The position numbers were made by a program, and so were the translations under genes. Positions 1 through 9,629 of a stretch of 53,693 nt of DNA are shown here, in pieces. Within the stretch, counting starts at the first letter, position 1, and each line of letters begins with the position of its first letter. The notes beneath the pieces are model-generated. The model made no database searches. It was not told the origin of the DNA and was given only the letters and a program-made list of their open reading frames with translations. The DNA comes from JAGPFW01 sp964535155 (GTDB lineage: Bacteria > Patescibacteriota > WWE3 > UBA101185 > UBA10185): assembly GCA_964535155.1 (NCBI GenBank), contig CAZHSR010000001.1, positions 1 to 53,693 of the forward strand, in the 5' to 3' direction.

Positions 1-33
1 CTAGATTTAGGCTTTGCAAGTTATAATAGTCTT

Positions 34-1539
34 ATGGGAAAGATGACTTTAACCAAATCCGAATACATGATGTTTTTAAAGCATCCAGCGTGGTTGTGGT
101 TAAAGAAATACCAAAAAAACAAACTTCCAGTTGTTGATGAAAATACTCAAGCTCAATTTGATGCTGGACATGATTTCGAAACTTATGCAGAACAACTTTT
201 TCCAAGCGCAGTAAAACTTGGTTTCAATAATTATGATGAATACAGTAGCTTACCCCAACGAACTGAGGTAGCACTTGTAGAAGCTGAAACGATCTTACAA
301 GGACGATTTGAAGCAAATAACCTTACATGTATTGTCGATGTTTTAACAAAGATTGACGATAAATCTTATAAATTGATTGAAATAAAGAGTAGCACCAAGG
401 TAAAACCAGAACACGAATACGATTTAGCATTTCAAGTTTACGTTTTAGAACAATACGGACTAAAGATCGATGCTGTTTCAGTAATGCATGTGAATAATGA
501 ATATGTTAGACAAGGGGATATAGACCCTAAACAACTAATAACTGAAACGGATGTAACAACTGAAGTAAAAGAACTACTTGAAATTACTACACAAAAAGTA
601 AAAGAAGCATTTGAAATATTAGGCTCATCTGCAATGCCCAATCTCTCTCCAAGATATGCCAATCCACTTGGTGTTACTGGTACTACATGGTTTACGGAGT
701 GGATGGATGTTTTTTATCACTTAAATCCTGATCTAGATGAATACAGTATCTATAATCTTGCGTTTCCAAACCAAGAACAACTAAGGAAATTAGAGGATAT
801 GGGTATAACAATCATTAGTGACGTACCAGAAGAATTGGCCCTAAGAGAAAAGCAATTAATGCAAATAAAAACTACAAAATTGGGTGAAAGAGTGATTTTA
901 AAAGATAAAATTAAAGAATTTTTAGATTCATTCCAATATCCACTTTATTTCTTTGACTACGAAACCTTATCATCAATAATTCCACCTTTTGATGGAATGA
1001 ACCCTTACAAAGATTATCCATTCCAATATTCACTTCATATATTGGACTCTCCAGATGCTGAAATACGTCATACTGAATATCTACATTTGGAAAATTCCAA
1101 TCCAATGCCTAACCTACTTAAGAAGTTACGAGAAGATGTGGGAGATACAGGAACAATACTAACTTGGAATATGACTTATGAAAAATCTTGTAACGATCGA
1201 ATGGCAAATATGTACCCAGAATATAAAGAATTTTTAAGTAATTTTAATAATCGAATTATTGACTTAATGACTCCATTTTCTGAAATGTGGTTTGTAGATA
1301 AAGATTTCTTTGGTAGTGCTTCGATTAAAACGGTTTTACCTGTACTAGTTCCGGAGCTTAGTTATAAAGAAATGGATGTTTCAGATGGCTTGAAAGCCCG
1401 TAGGATGTGGACACAAACAATATTAGAGAGTAAAAATCTGAGTAATAGAGAAAAGATCATTGAGGATCTGCTTAAGTATTGTACTTTGGATACTTTTGCG
1501 ATGATAAAGATATTAAGAGTATTAAGGAATTTATCTTGA
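34..1539 (+). CDS. DUF2779-type nuclease-like protein
   Basis: A 501-residue protein resembling the DUF2779 family. Around residues 95-125 it has a PD-(D/E)XK-like core: an acidic stretch DVLTK followed by IEIKSS, the usual E-x-K signature. From about residue 300 a second, RNase H/DEDD-like segment begins with FFDYET, so two nuclease-like domains may be fused. The family is mostly uncharacterised and often found near defence genes; nuclease activity is inference. A -10 box TATAAT at 22-27 ends 6 nt before the ATG, indicating a leaderless transcript; a second in-frame ATG lies at 43. Its stop overlaps the TTG start of the AAA_13 ATPase gene, so the two are probably translationally coupled. It opens the defence-type island. 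Confidence 0.7.
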   Translation: MGKMTLTKSEYMMFLKHPAWLWLKKYQKNKLPVVDENTQAQFDAGHDFETYAEQLFPSAVKLGFNNYDEYSSLPQRTEVALVEAETILQGRFEANNLTCIVDVLTKIDDKSYKLIEIKSSTKVKPEHEYDLAFQVYVLEQYGLKIDAVSVMHVNNEYVRQGDIDPKQLITETDVTTEVKELLEITTQKVKEAFEILGSSAMPNLSPRYANPLGVTGTTWFTEWMDVFYHLNPDLDEYSIYNLAFPNQEQLRKLEDMGITIISDVPEELALREKQLMQIKTTKLGERVILKDKIKEFLDSFQYPLYFFDYETLSSIIPPFDGMNPYKDYPFQYSLHILDSPDAEIRHTEYLHLENSNPMPNLLKKLREDVGDTGTILTWNMTYEKSCNDRMANMYPEYKEFLSNFNNRIIDLMTPFSEMWFVDKDFFGSASIKTVLPVLVPELSYKEMDVSDGLKARRMWTQTILESKNLSNREKIIEDLLKYCTLDTFAMIKILRVLRNLS

Positions 1540-3776
1540 CAATAAAAAAAATAAAGAAATTAAAAAACCTTGGAATATTTTCAAACTATCAGTGGGATAA
1601 TACATTACCAGAGTTCAAAAGGTACAACTTATTTTATGGTTGGAATGGCTCTGGTAAGACAACTCTAACAAAATTGTTAGATATCTTGAGAACTGGGGTA
1701 AATAGTGACTATGAAGAAGTTGAGTACACAGTTGAGTCTTCCACAGGAGATATTACCATGGGCATAGACTCTAATCTTAAAATTCGGGTATTTAATGAAG
1801 ACTACATAAATGCAAATGTGCAGCTGCAGAATTGCAAAGCAAATCCAATATTTATACTTGGTGAAGAAAATAATGCACTGATAGAGCAAATAAAGTCTGA
1901 TGAGGCAACCTTAGAAACAAAAAAAGAGGAACTTAAAATACTAAAGGATGCTAATACCTCTTTAAAAAATCAGTATGAAGCAAAGTTTACTGAGATTGCT
2001 CGTACGATTAGTGCAAATGCCTCTGGAGAAGCAACTCGTAGATATGATAGAAGAAATGCTATAGATGCCTTTGAAGCACTGAAATCAAAGAAAGAATTGA
2101 GCGCAGATGAATTAAGAACAAATCAAACATCTTTAAAACAACTGGAAAAACCAAAAATTGATAAGGTAATAATCAAGGTTGCTTTAAAAACTGACAATGA
2201 AGAAAATCCACCAAAGGAAATTAATTTTGACCAAACTCTAATAGATAAATATTATTCTCAAGCAAAAAACCTGCTGAATACAAAAATTCTAAGCAAATCA
2301 ATCGAAAGATTGAGAGAAAATAAGAGTATTTCCGACTGGGTTGAAGAAGGCTTAAAAATACACAGGAGCTCTACGACAAAAGTATGTGAATTTTGTAACA
2401 GCGAGATACCTGAAAACAGATTCGAAGAATTAAACGCCCATTTTAATAAAGAAGATAGTATTTTAAAAGACAACCTGAATGAAAGTATCTCAAGTATTAA
2501 AAATTTTATTAACGTCTTAGAAAATCTTCAGACGCCAGATAAGGCAAATTTATACGAAGAACTACAGGATAGCTATAGAACCAAGAATAAGGAGTTAAAA
2601 CAGAACATTTCAGATTTAATTACCCAATTAAAGGATGTTTTAACTACACTTGAAGATAAGAAACATAAGGTAAATATTGAAGTCATACCTCCCGCCAAAC
2701 CAGAATATAGTCTAGTATCAGGGTCACTCATAGAATTAAACGACGTTATTTCAAAGCATAATGATAAGACTTCAAACTTTATCGCTGAGAAAAAGACAGC
2801 AGAAACCGTATTGGAAACACATTATCTTTCGACTATAAAGGATGACATCAACGTTATAGTTCAAGACTCTAAAACAATGACTAAAGATATCAATGAAATT
2901 GAAAAGGAAATAGATACTTTAAAAACCTCTATTGCTGAAAACAAATCTAAAATTACTTCTCCAGAAAGTGCGCGGCAGCAACTAAACAGAAATATTCATC
3001 AATTTTTGGGTCGCAACGATATCAGTTTTGAACCAGTGGGAGACGGCTATCTAATTAAGAGGGGCACTACTATAGCAAAACATCTAAGTGAAGGTGAAAA
3101 AACAGCAATAGCCTTTGCCTATTTTATTGTTCACTTAAAAGATCAAGATTTTAATATTGATGAAGGTATAGTTGTTATAGATGATCCTGTTTCAAGTTTG
3201 GATAGCAATTCTATTTATCAAGCTTTCTCCTTCCTCAAAAGTTCAGTAAAGGATGCAAAACAAGTTTTTATCTTTACGCATAACTTCGATTTTTTAAGAT
3301 TATTACTAAACTGGTTATACCCATATAACGAAAGAGATACGCAATCTTATATGATTAAAAATCCAATGCTGAATTCACAGAGAGTAGCAGAGATTGATGA
3401 ACTAGACCCAACACTAAAAAACTATGAGAGTGAATATCATTATTTATTCAAAAAACTATATGATTTCAAATCAACTGGTGAAATAGAGTCCGTATATCAT
3501 ATTCCTAACATTGCTAGGAAAGTATTAGATACATTTCTGATGTTTAGAGTTCCAAATAGTCTAAACAAGCACAAAAAACTTGATTTACTAAAATCTGTAT
3601 TTGATGAAAAAAAACTAACATCATTGAACAAGTTCACTAATGATAACTCACACATTACCGGCAAAGGCTTTGACCCATCACTAATTCCAGAATGCGAGAA
3701 AAATGTTAGATATTTGATGGAACTGATTGAAACTACTTTTCCAGAACATTACAAAATACTTCTAGAAACACTATAG
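1536..3776 (+). CDS. AAA_13 family ATPase, PrrC/RloC-like
   Basis: About 746 residues. Walker A GWNGSGKT lies near residues 35-42, an ABC signature LSEGEK near 516, Walker B IVVIDDPVSSLD near 545 and a switch-type FTHNFD after it, the arrangement of SMC/Rad50-like ATPases of the AAA_13 family. The middle is predicted coiled coil and contains CEFC near residue 284, reminiscent of the zinc hook of RloC. The C-terminal part has RKVLD followed by NDNSH; PrrC/RloC anticodon nucleases use an Arg-x3-Glu and a His, so an Asp may replace the Glu here. tRNA cleavage is therefore possible but unproven. I place the start at TTG 1536, overlapping the upstream TGA, because the family typically begins just before the KNLGIF strand. 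Confidence 0.75.
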   Translation: MTIKKIKKLKNLGIFSNYQWDNTLPEFKRYNLFYGWNGSGKTTLTKLLDILRTGVNSDYEEVEYTVESSTGDITMGIDSNLKIRVFNEDYINANVQLQNCKANPIFILGEENNALIEQIKSDEATLETKKEELKILKDANTSLKNQYEAKFTEIARTISANASGEATRRYDRRNAIDAFEALKSKKELSADELRTNQTSLKQLEKPKIDKVIIKVALKTDNEENPPKEINFDQTLIDKYYSQAKNLLNTKILSKSIERLRENKSISDWVEEGLKIHRSSTTKVCEFCNSEIPENRFEELNAHFNKEDSILKDNLNESISSIKNFINVLENLQTPDKANLYEELQDSYRTKNKELKQNISDLITQLKDVLTTLEDKKHKVNIEVIPPAKPEYSLVSGSLIELNDVISKHNDKTSNFIAEKKTAETVLETHYLSTIKDDINVIVQDSKTMTKDINEIEKEIDTLKTSIAENKSKITSPESARQQLNRNIHQFLGRNDISFEPVGDGYLIKRGTTIAKHLSEGEKTAIAFAYFIVHLKDQDFNIDEGIVVIDDPVSSLDSNSIYQAFSFLKSSVKDAKQVFIFTHNFDFLRLLLNWLYPYNERDTQSYMIKNPMLNSQRVAEIDELDPTLKNYESEYHYLFKKLYDFKSTGEIESVYHIPNIARKVLDTFLMFRVPNSLNKHKKLDLLKSVFDEKKLTSLNKFTNDNSHITGKGFDPSLIPECEKNVRYLMELIETTFPEHYKILLETL

Positions 3777-3793
3777 TGTTGTAAAATATAAAT

Positions 3794-5455
3794 GTGGCGA
3801 AGCATCAAGAGGGTGAAAAATACCTCAAAAATGATCAGTACTATATTGACTTATATGACCTATTTACCATTAACCGCTGTCTAGATATTGTCCGTTTCTA
3901 CCAAAAAGCTTACAAAGAACAATTCAATAACAAAGCAATTAAAGATTTACCAAAAGAAGAAAAATACAAAGGATTCTCATATTTTTTACATTGGGAATTA
4001 TTATCTACAAAAACAAACAGATACAAAGATAAAGACGAAACAATTAGAGAGTGGGTTGAAAGAGATACAAACTACCAGTATAGGTACGATAATGCCATAG
4101 AGCCTATTTACTACTGCCCAAAATGCAATTCACAGACAAAAAGTACTTTTAAAACACTAATTAACTACATAGATAACGAGCCCGAGCGAGTATTGTTTTT
4201 TATGGAGTGTTCTAAATGTGATAAAAGGTATGGTATTTATGAAGATGGGCAGATAAGAGAGTCCAAACCTGATTTATGTCCCAAATGTAATACAGAAACA
4301 ACTGTAACATCAAAACATAAAGGAGAAATCTATACTTTCACAACTAAGTGCAAATCCTGTAATTACAAAGATGTAAGAACCGAAGATTTTGGAAAGAGCA
4401 GATTAGAACGCGAGAAAAAAGAACAAGAAGACAAAGAGCTTTTAGAAAAATATAGAGATGAGTTTTGTTTCAATGATAAAGATGGAAAGGAATACGTAGA
4501 ACTATTTGAAGCAATGGAAGTAGCAGAAGTTGCTTATGAAGAAGAACTAGCTAAGTACGATAATAAGTATTATGAAAGATCGCTCCAACTAAAGAAAACA
4601 ACTATTGTTGATCTAGAAAAAATACTAAATAAAGCTTTAGAGAATACAAAGTTTATTAAACTTAATCTAGAAAAACCCATAATTGATATATATGTAACTG
4701 TACCTTTCACATTACAAGATGAAAACTCGGATCGATCCAGTAGGCAAAGTATCCAAGACCTTGAAAAAGCAATTGAGAACTCCGTAAAAGATACTAACTG
4801 GAGATTAATAAATAACAGCATTTCTTATAGACTTGGATACCTCGAGGGTAGATTAAAAGGCTACGAAAGAGAAGAAGACATATTAAAACTCGTTGGAAAA
4901 CAAGAGGATCAAAAGCCGAAGAAAAAAGTAGATCCAGATAAACTATTCAAATACAGTTCACACAATGTTGTTCAGATGGCTAGAATGTCAGGAAAATGGC
5001 AAGGAGTAAAAAACGTTAGGACAAGAAGACTAGAAAAAGAACCCGAAGGGTTTTACTTAGACGCATCTGATGGAAGTGGCTATAGTTGTGGGATTTGTGG
5101 AGGATCCCACGAAGGGAATAAAATATGGTGGAATTTAGAAGGCATAAGGTGTTCTAACTGCTGGGAAAACATGAAAGCAGGAGTAGTCCCTAAAGATTTA
5201 ATGCACATGTACGATAAGGATAAGCAATGGATTAGTGATTGGGAATTTAAGGATAAATATGGAGTACATCCTGCTACAAGAGATAAGCTTACTAGACAGG
5301 GATTTTTAAAAGTAAGGGAGCTTAAGAACCATTTAGGACAGATTTATTGTAGTGTGTACCTCAAAAAAGAAAACAAGCCGTTCCTAGACAAATACCCTGA
5401 AATTCCAAGAGCAACACCAAAGATTACCGTAACTACAAGTTCTTCAAAAAATTAG
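3794..5455 (+). CDS. multi-zinc-ribbon protein of unknown function
   Basis: A 553-residue protein I do not recognise. It holds repeated CxxC pairs: CPKC and CSKC in the first third, then CPKC and CKSC, and near the C-terminus CGIC and CSNC, suggesting three zinc ribbons. A long charged helical middle separates them. Zinc ribbons of this kind commonly bind nucleic acid, so a DNA- or RNA-binding role is inference. The start is a GTG placed 6 nt after a TAAAAT -10 box (3782-3787). It lies between the AAA_13 ATPase and the Shedu nuclease on the same strand, which suggests membership of the defence island. Confidence 0.6.
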   Translation: MAKHQEGEKYLKNDQYYIDLYDLFTINRCLDIVRFYQKAYKEQFNNKAIKDLPKEEKYKGFSYFLHWELLSTKTNRYKDKDETIREWVERDTNYQYRYDNAIEPIYYCPKCNSQTKSTFKTLINYIDNEPERVLFFMECSKCDKRYGIYEDGQIRESKPDLCPKCNTETTVTSKHKGEIYTFTTKCKSCNYKDVRTEDFGKSRLEREKKEQEDKELLEKYRDEFCFNDKDGKEYVELFEAMEVAEVAYEEELAKYDNKYYERSLQLKKTTIVDLEKILNKALENTKFIKLNLEKPIIDIYVTVPFTLQDENSDRSSRQSIQDLEKAIENSVKDTNWRLINNSISYRLGYLEGRLKGYEREEDILKLVGKQEDQKPKKKVDPDKLFKYSSHNVVQMARMSGKWQGVKNVRTRRLEKEPEGFYLDASDGSGYSCGICGGSHEGNKIWWNLEGIRCSNCWENMKAGVVPKDLMHMYDKDKQWISDWEFKDKYGVHPATRDKLTRQGFLKVRELKNHLGQIYCSVYLKKENKPFLDKYPEIPRATPKITVTTSSSKN

Positions 5456-5500
5456 TAACACTCGATACAGAAGAGTGATAAAATGTATATAGTAAAGTAC

Positions 5501-5532
5501 TGCCCATGCTTGTTATGAGTATGGGTATTTTT
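5501..5532 (+). terminator. hairpin plus T-run before the Shedu gene
   Basis: TGCCCATGCTT (5501-5511) pairs with GAGTATGGGTA (5517-5527), including three G-U pairs, and is followed by TTTTT. It has the shape of a rho-independent terminator, but ends only 4 nt before the ATG at 5537. It could stop read-through from the zinc-ribbon gene or act as an attenuator: a TAAAAT box sits upstream at 5479-5484. Confidence 0.5.
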
Positions 5533-5536
5533 AAAT

Positions 5537-6862
5537 ATGACCATAAGTCAACTTAACGAAAAAATTGATCTGTTTAAGAAAAATAGAAAAGAAGACCCTG
5601 TTGTTTTGCAGGATGATAACTGTATAGTTGTTAAACTTTATAATGTACATCAAAAAGACAGCATTTTTCACGATGGTGAAAGAAACACAATAGATGAAGT
5701 CAAACAAAGAGATGACTATTTCATCACAGCAGTATTAGACAAAGCTTCATTAGATAAACTAGATAAATATTTTTCGTTTGAAAACTTTACACTTAAAAAA
5801 GAACTGAAAGAGTTTGCCGAACTGCAGGAAATCCAGAAAAAACATATAAGCTTCTTAAGTAATATTCCTTCAGAATATCGTGTTGATGATGTTGTAATAA
5901 TAGATACCAAGAAATTCGATAACTACCTCGATCATTTGAATAAAGTAAGAATGATAAAATTGAAAACTTCTAAAATAGTTCGAGATAAATTTAGCCTAAA
6001 AGATAGCAGTAAAGTTGATACCTCTGCAATATTTGCGAATGTTGGATATGTCGTGAAAGGTTTTGAAGGCAAGTATATAGCATTAAGTAAGGGCGACAGA
6101 ACATTTATCAGAAATTTTATGGATGATCAGATTAGAGATGGTGCATACCAATTAACTATCAAAGAGACTTTACCTTTGTATAAAGAAAGTATTAAAGAAA
6201 TTATTAATGTTGGTACTGAACTTTTGGAGCTTACGGGAAACAAAACTAAACTTAAAGCATTTTCAAAAAAAGTATTTGGTGAAGAAAGAAAAAGTTTAGA
6301 ATCATGTTGGCAGCTATATTTTGATCGCTACCTAAGAGTGCTGTTAATGAATTATAAAGAGTTTTATTCCCAGGTAGTATTTAAAACAATGGAGGGGTAT
6401 GAGAAAGAAACAAGGCCAGATTTCCTAGCCGTAGACATTTATAACAACATAGACATAATTGAAATTAAAACACATAGGACAATATTGTTTAGAAAGGAAA
6501 ATGGAAGAGATTCATATTACCCATCGCACGAATTAAACAAGTCTATTTTCCAGTTAAACAAGTACATGGATCTTAAAGCAGAAAATATCAATACATCTAG
6601 TATTGAAAACGAATACACAAAATCTTTGATAGAAAACGACAAAATTTATCGTCCCAGAGGTATATTAATTATTTCTTCTCGAGATCACATAACCGCGGAG
6701 AGTACCGACGACGCACTCACATCTAGATTAGAAAAAGAAATTAAGAAGTTAAAAACTACGTATAATAATATCGATATAGTTCTTTTTGACGAGTTAATTC
6801 AAAATCTAAAAAATTATGTTAGCTACCTAGAAATTTCATTAGGAATAAATAACAATAGGTAA
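5537..6862 (+). CDS. sduA: Shedu (DUF4263) anti-phage nuclease
   Basis: A 441-residue protein. The C-terminal third carries the DUF4263 hallmark: RPDFLA near residue 293, then IEIKTH near 308, then YPSHELNKSIFQLNKY. This is the PD-(D/E)XK core of the Shedu nuclease, a single-gene anti-phage defence protein. The N-terminal 240 residues are a helical/beta region without a motif I recognise; in Shedu proteins this part is variable and thought to sense or regulate. It is last in a same-strand run with the DUF2779, AAA_13 and zinc-ribbon genes. A terminator-like hairpin just before its start suggests separate control of expression. Family assignment is firm; phage specificity cannot be read from sequence. 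Confidence 0.82.
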   Translation: MTISQLNEKIDLFKKNRKEDPVVLQDDNCIVVKLYNVHQKDSIFHDGERNTIDEVKQRDDYFITAVLDKASLDKLDKYFSFENFTLKKELKEFAELQEIQKKHISFLSNIPSEYRVDDVVIIDTKKFDNYLDHLNKVRMIKLKTSKIVRDKFSLKDSSKVDTSAIFANVGYVVKGFEGKYIALSKGDRTFIRNFMDDQIRDGAYQLTIKETLPLYKESIKEIINVGTELLELTGNKTKLKAFSKKVFGEERKSLESCWQLYFDRYLRVLLMNYKEFYSQVVFKTMEGYEKETRPDFLAVDIYNNIDIIEIKTHRTILFRKENGRDSYYPSHELNKSIFQLNKYMDLKAENINTSSIENEYTKSLIENDKIYRPRGILIISSRDHITAESTDDALTSRLEKEIKKLKTTYNNIDIVLFDELIQNLKNYVSYLEISLGINNNR

Positions 6863-6925
6863 GCCACAATTCTTTTCTAATACATGTAAATATCAAAAAA
6901 GAAAAGCGATTAGAACAGATTTACT

Positions 6926-7600
6926 CTATCGAGCAACTATTCTATAAACCACCTCAGCTACTTCCTCTGGCGTAGTGAATTTACGATTTGGAATCTTAGA
7001 TAACATGTCGTTTAAGGTCTCTTCATTGAATTGGTCGTATCTCTCTGTTTTTACATAGCCTAAATTTAATATTTCTGATCTAATATTTGATGGTAAAACC
7101 TTAGCCAATGTTTTTGTAAAATTTATTAAAGCTGATTTTGTAGCCCCATAAACAACTGTAGAATTACCTGCAACCTCACCTTTGATAGATCCAATGTTAA
7201 TTATACAAGAAGCTTGAGACTCTTTTAGCAAAGGTATTAGCTTTTGTGTTAAGAAAAATGTACCAGTAATATTTGTATTTACTACTTGCGCTATATCGTC
7301 AAAGCTTGCCGAGAAATAGTCAACTAGATCTCCCGTGATAGCCGCATTATTAACTAAAACTTCCAGATTTTTTGTTGTGGTGTGAACATCTTTAATAAAC
7401 TGTTGAATACTTTCGGAACTCTGTAAATCTAGACATAAACTCATACCGTCCGAAACAGCTTTTACTAATTGTAGAGTTTCATTAGCACCTTTCAGGTTAG
7501 ATTTGTAGGTGATAAATACAAAATATCCCTCTCTAGCCAACTTTGTAGCTATTGCTTTTCCGATACCACTAGATGCCCCAGTTACAACTGCATATTTCAT
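6926..7600 (-). CDS. short-chain dehydrogenase/reductase
   Basis: A 224-residue classical SDR. It has the NAD(P)-binding TGASSGIG at residues 7-14, NNAA at 84-87, and the catalytic Ser138, Tyr151 and Lys155 (YGATK). It is FabG-like in length, but the substrate cannot be inferred; sugar or lipid reduction would suit the nearby glycosyltransferases. Its promoter is divergent from that of the Nudix gene: TATAAT on the minus strand (7609-7614) ends 8 nt before the ATG. Confidence 0.85.
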   Translation of the reverse strand: MKYAVVTGASSGIGKAIATKLAREGYFVFITYKSNLKGANETLQLVKAVSDGMSLCLDLQSSESIQQFIKDVHTTTKNLEVLVNNAAITGDLVDYFSASFDDIAQVVNTNITGTFFLTQKLIPLLKESQASCIINIGSIKGEVAGNSTVVYGATKSALINFTKTLAKVLPSNIRSEILNLGYVKTERYDQFNEETLNDMLSKIPNRKFTTPEEVAEVVYRIVAR

Positions 7601-7662
7601 ATACTTTGATTATATCCTATATAGTGGTTTCTATAACAAAAAACCCTGCTATAATGAAACAT

Positions 7663-8133
7663 ATGCCAAAGCATTACGACACAATACTACAAAATAGATC
7701 CCAAGGATTTAGGGCAGGTGCCTTGGTTATAAAAGATAAAAAGGTACTGTTAATGCATCAAATATTCAACGGAGAAGACTTTTACACATTGCCAGGCGGA
7801 ACATGGGAAAAAGGTGAAACTATTGAAGAAACCTGTAAACGGGAAGTATTAGAAGAATTTGGAATTAATGTAACAGTAGGTAAATTAGCTTTTTTGATTG
7901 ACACAGAGACCAGAATAGCATTTTACTTTGTTTGCGAAACAGATGAAACGGAACTTAAACTTGGAGGTCCTGAGGGAGAAAGAATGAATGAAAAGGATCA
8001 GTATTACGTTGAATGGCTTGATATTAATAAAATTGTGGAATCTAACTTTATCCCTCCACAAGCAAAAGAAGCCATAATTAGATATATGGAAAATCCAGAC
8101 CAACCAACTTTTTTCCTTTCAAACAATAAATAA
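7663..8133 (+). CDS. Nudix hydrolase
   Basis: A 156-residue protein with a perfect Nudix box at residues 46-68: G-x5-E-x7-R-E-V-x-E-E-F-G-I. The Glu residues of REVLEE bind the divalent metal that cleaves nucleoside-diphosphate-X substrates. Substrate unknown; house-cleaning of modified nucleotides or turnover of nucleotide sugars are both plausible. I chose ATG 7663 because TATAAT at 7650-7655 ends 7 nt upstream; an in-frame ATG at 7654 lies inside the -10 box and cannot be used from that promoter. A weaker TATAAT-to-ATG arrangement follows for the next gene. Confidence 0.88.
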   Translation: MPKHYDTILQNRSQGFRAGALVIKDKKVLLMHQIFNGEDFYTLPGGTWEKGETIEETCKREVLEEFGINVTVGKLAFLIDTETRIAFYFVCETDETELKLGGPEGERMNEKDQYYVEWLDINKIVESNFIPPQAKEAIIRYMENPDQPTFFLSNNK

Positions 8134-8154
8134 AATCGCGGTATAATAACTACC

Positions 8155-8499
8155 ATGCATTCTCAATTAGAAGAAAATACTAGATTATCGGAATTATTGT
8201 TAAAAGATGTGGTAACTAACATCGAAATATCCGAATTACTTACAGAAATATGGGAGCAATATAGGGATCTAAAGATAAAAAATGGTTCAGAAGTATCCGC
8301 ACTAACAAACCCGTATATAGATATTCAAGAAAAGCTTACCACATATGAGGATCTTTCCAAGCTTACACAAGCTGAGCTGGATACGATAATAGAAATATTA
8401 AAAAACATAGATAAAATATTTAGAATGTATGGAAAAAGAGCGGTCGGATTTGGTAATTATTTAACAAATATAATTCACACTAGGAGATCTCTGAAGTGA
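8155..8499 (+). CDS. hypothetical helical protein
   Basis: A 114-residue, mostly alpha-helical, acidic protein without a domain I recognise. TATAAT at 8142-8147 ends 7 nt before its ATG. Its stop codon overlaps the GTG start of the following glycosyltransferase by the GTGA arrangement, so the two are co-transcribed and probably coupled. A role connected with the glycosyltransferase is inference from this coupling only. Confidence 0.6.
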   Translation: MHSQLEENTRLSELLLKDVVTNIEISELLTEIWEQYRDLKIKNGSEVSALTNPYIDIQEKLTTYEDLSKLTQAELDTIIEILKNIDKIFRMYGKRAVGFGNYLTNIIHTRRSLK

Positions 8500-9578
8500 G
8501 AATTCTAGAAGTTTCAAGTCTTTATAGACTAACTCCACCAACAGGATCTGGAAGCATAGAAAAATTTGTACATATGTTAAGCACCAACATATTGGAAAAA
8601 CATGAATATGTTGAAATATATGTTATGTCTAAAAAGGGATCGAACGGCGGGAACTATAAAACAATTCCTACTGATTTTGATACGTACGAAAAAGATATAC
8701 TAGATACTATTAAGCAAGTGCAACCAGATATCATTCACTTACACTTTGATAACCTAAAAATACACACAGAGTTATTAAAATTAAATTTACCAATCGTATA
8801 TACAATACATAGTTACAGCGAACCATCCCAATGGCTAGATATACTTAGAGCTTCTCAAAATAAATCTAATATTTATTTTACATTTGTTAGTGATTACATA
8901 AAAACATATTTTGAAAGTGTATTAATAAAAAACAGTATTGATTTCGATAAAGATAAATTTATTACTTCATGGATAGGTATAGATTTAAAATATGTACTCA
9001 ACAATCAAGTACATAAGTATCCTAAAGAATATACGGTATATCTTGGATTAATTAGAAAGCACAAAGCAGTATTAGAAATAGTTAAAGCTTTTCAAAATCT
9101 CGACGAAAAATTACTTGTTGTGGGTCCAATAAAAAACATTCCATATTGCGATGAAGTAATTCAAGAAATTAGAAAAAGTCCAAACATTACTTATTATGGT
9201 GAAATTGGAACAGATAAAGAGCGCATAGAAATATTTTCTAAAGCAAAAGCCTTAATAATTGCAACAGGTTATTCAAAGTTAGAACCAGACTGTCACGAAG
9301 CCTTTGGTACTGTCATGATTGAAGCGAATGCATCAGGAATACCTATTATTGGGTATAACCAAGGTGTGATGACGACCTATATCGAAGAAGGCGTAAATGG
9401 CTATAAATTTGATGATATAAATGATATTCAAAAAATTATAAATAAATTACAAGACAAAGATATGAAGGTAGAATGCATAAAAAAAGCTACACCTTTTGAA
9501 ATAGAACGTATAAGTGAGCTTTATTTCGATATATTGTCAAATATTTTAAGTAACACAAAAGTTGACAACCACGCATAA
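8496..9578 (+). CDS. GT4-like glycosyltransferase
   Basis: A 360-residue GT-B-fold glycosyltransferase. The N-terminus MRILEVSSLYRLTPPTGSG is the family's first Rossmann strand and glycine loop. The C-terminal donor domain shows EPDCHEAFGTVMIEANASG, whose E-x7-E pair contacts the nucleotide sugar. The start is GTG, 9 nt after an AGGAG site (8482-8486) inside the preceding gene. It belongs to a cluster of four similar enzymes between 8.5 and 13.7 kb, probably assembling a surface glycan at the cytoplasmic face of the membrane. Donor and acceptor are unknown. Confidence 0.82.
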   Translation: MRILEVSSLYRLTPPTGSGSIEKFVHMLSTNILEKHEYVEIYVMSKKGSNGGNYKTIPTDFDTYEKDILDTIKQVQPDIIHLHFDNLKIHTELLKLNLPIVYTIHSYSEPSQWLDILRASQNKSNIYFTFVSDYIKTYFESVLIKNSIDFDKDKFITSWIGIDLKYVLNNQVHKYPKEYTVYLGLIRKHKAVLEIVKAFQNLDEKLLVVGPIKNIPYCDEVIQEIRKSPNITYYGEIGTDKERIEIFSKAKALIIATGYSKLEPDCHEAFGTVMIEANASGIPIIGYNQGVMTTYIEEGVNGYKFDDINDIQKIINKLQDKDMKVECIKKATPFEIERISELYFDILSNILSNTKVDNHA

Positions 9579-9629
9579 TATCTATAACATCAACTAGAAA
9601 ATCCAACCTATAGAATAAGGAGAGTGGCC

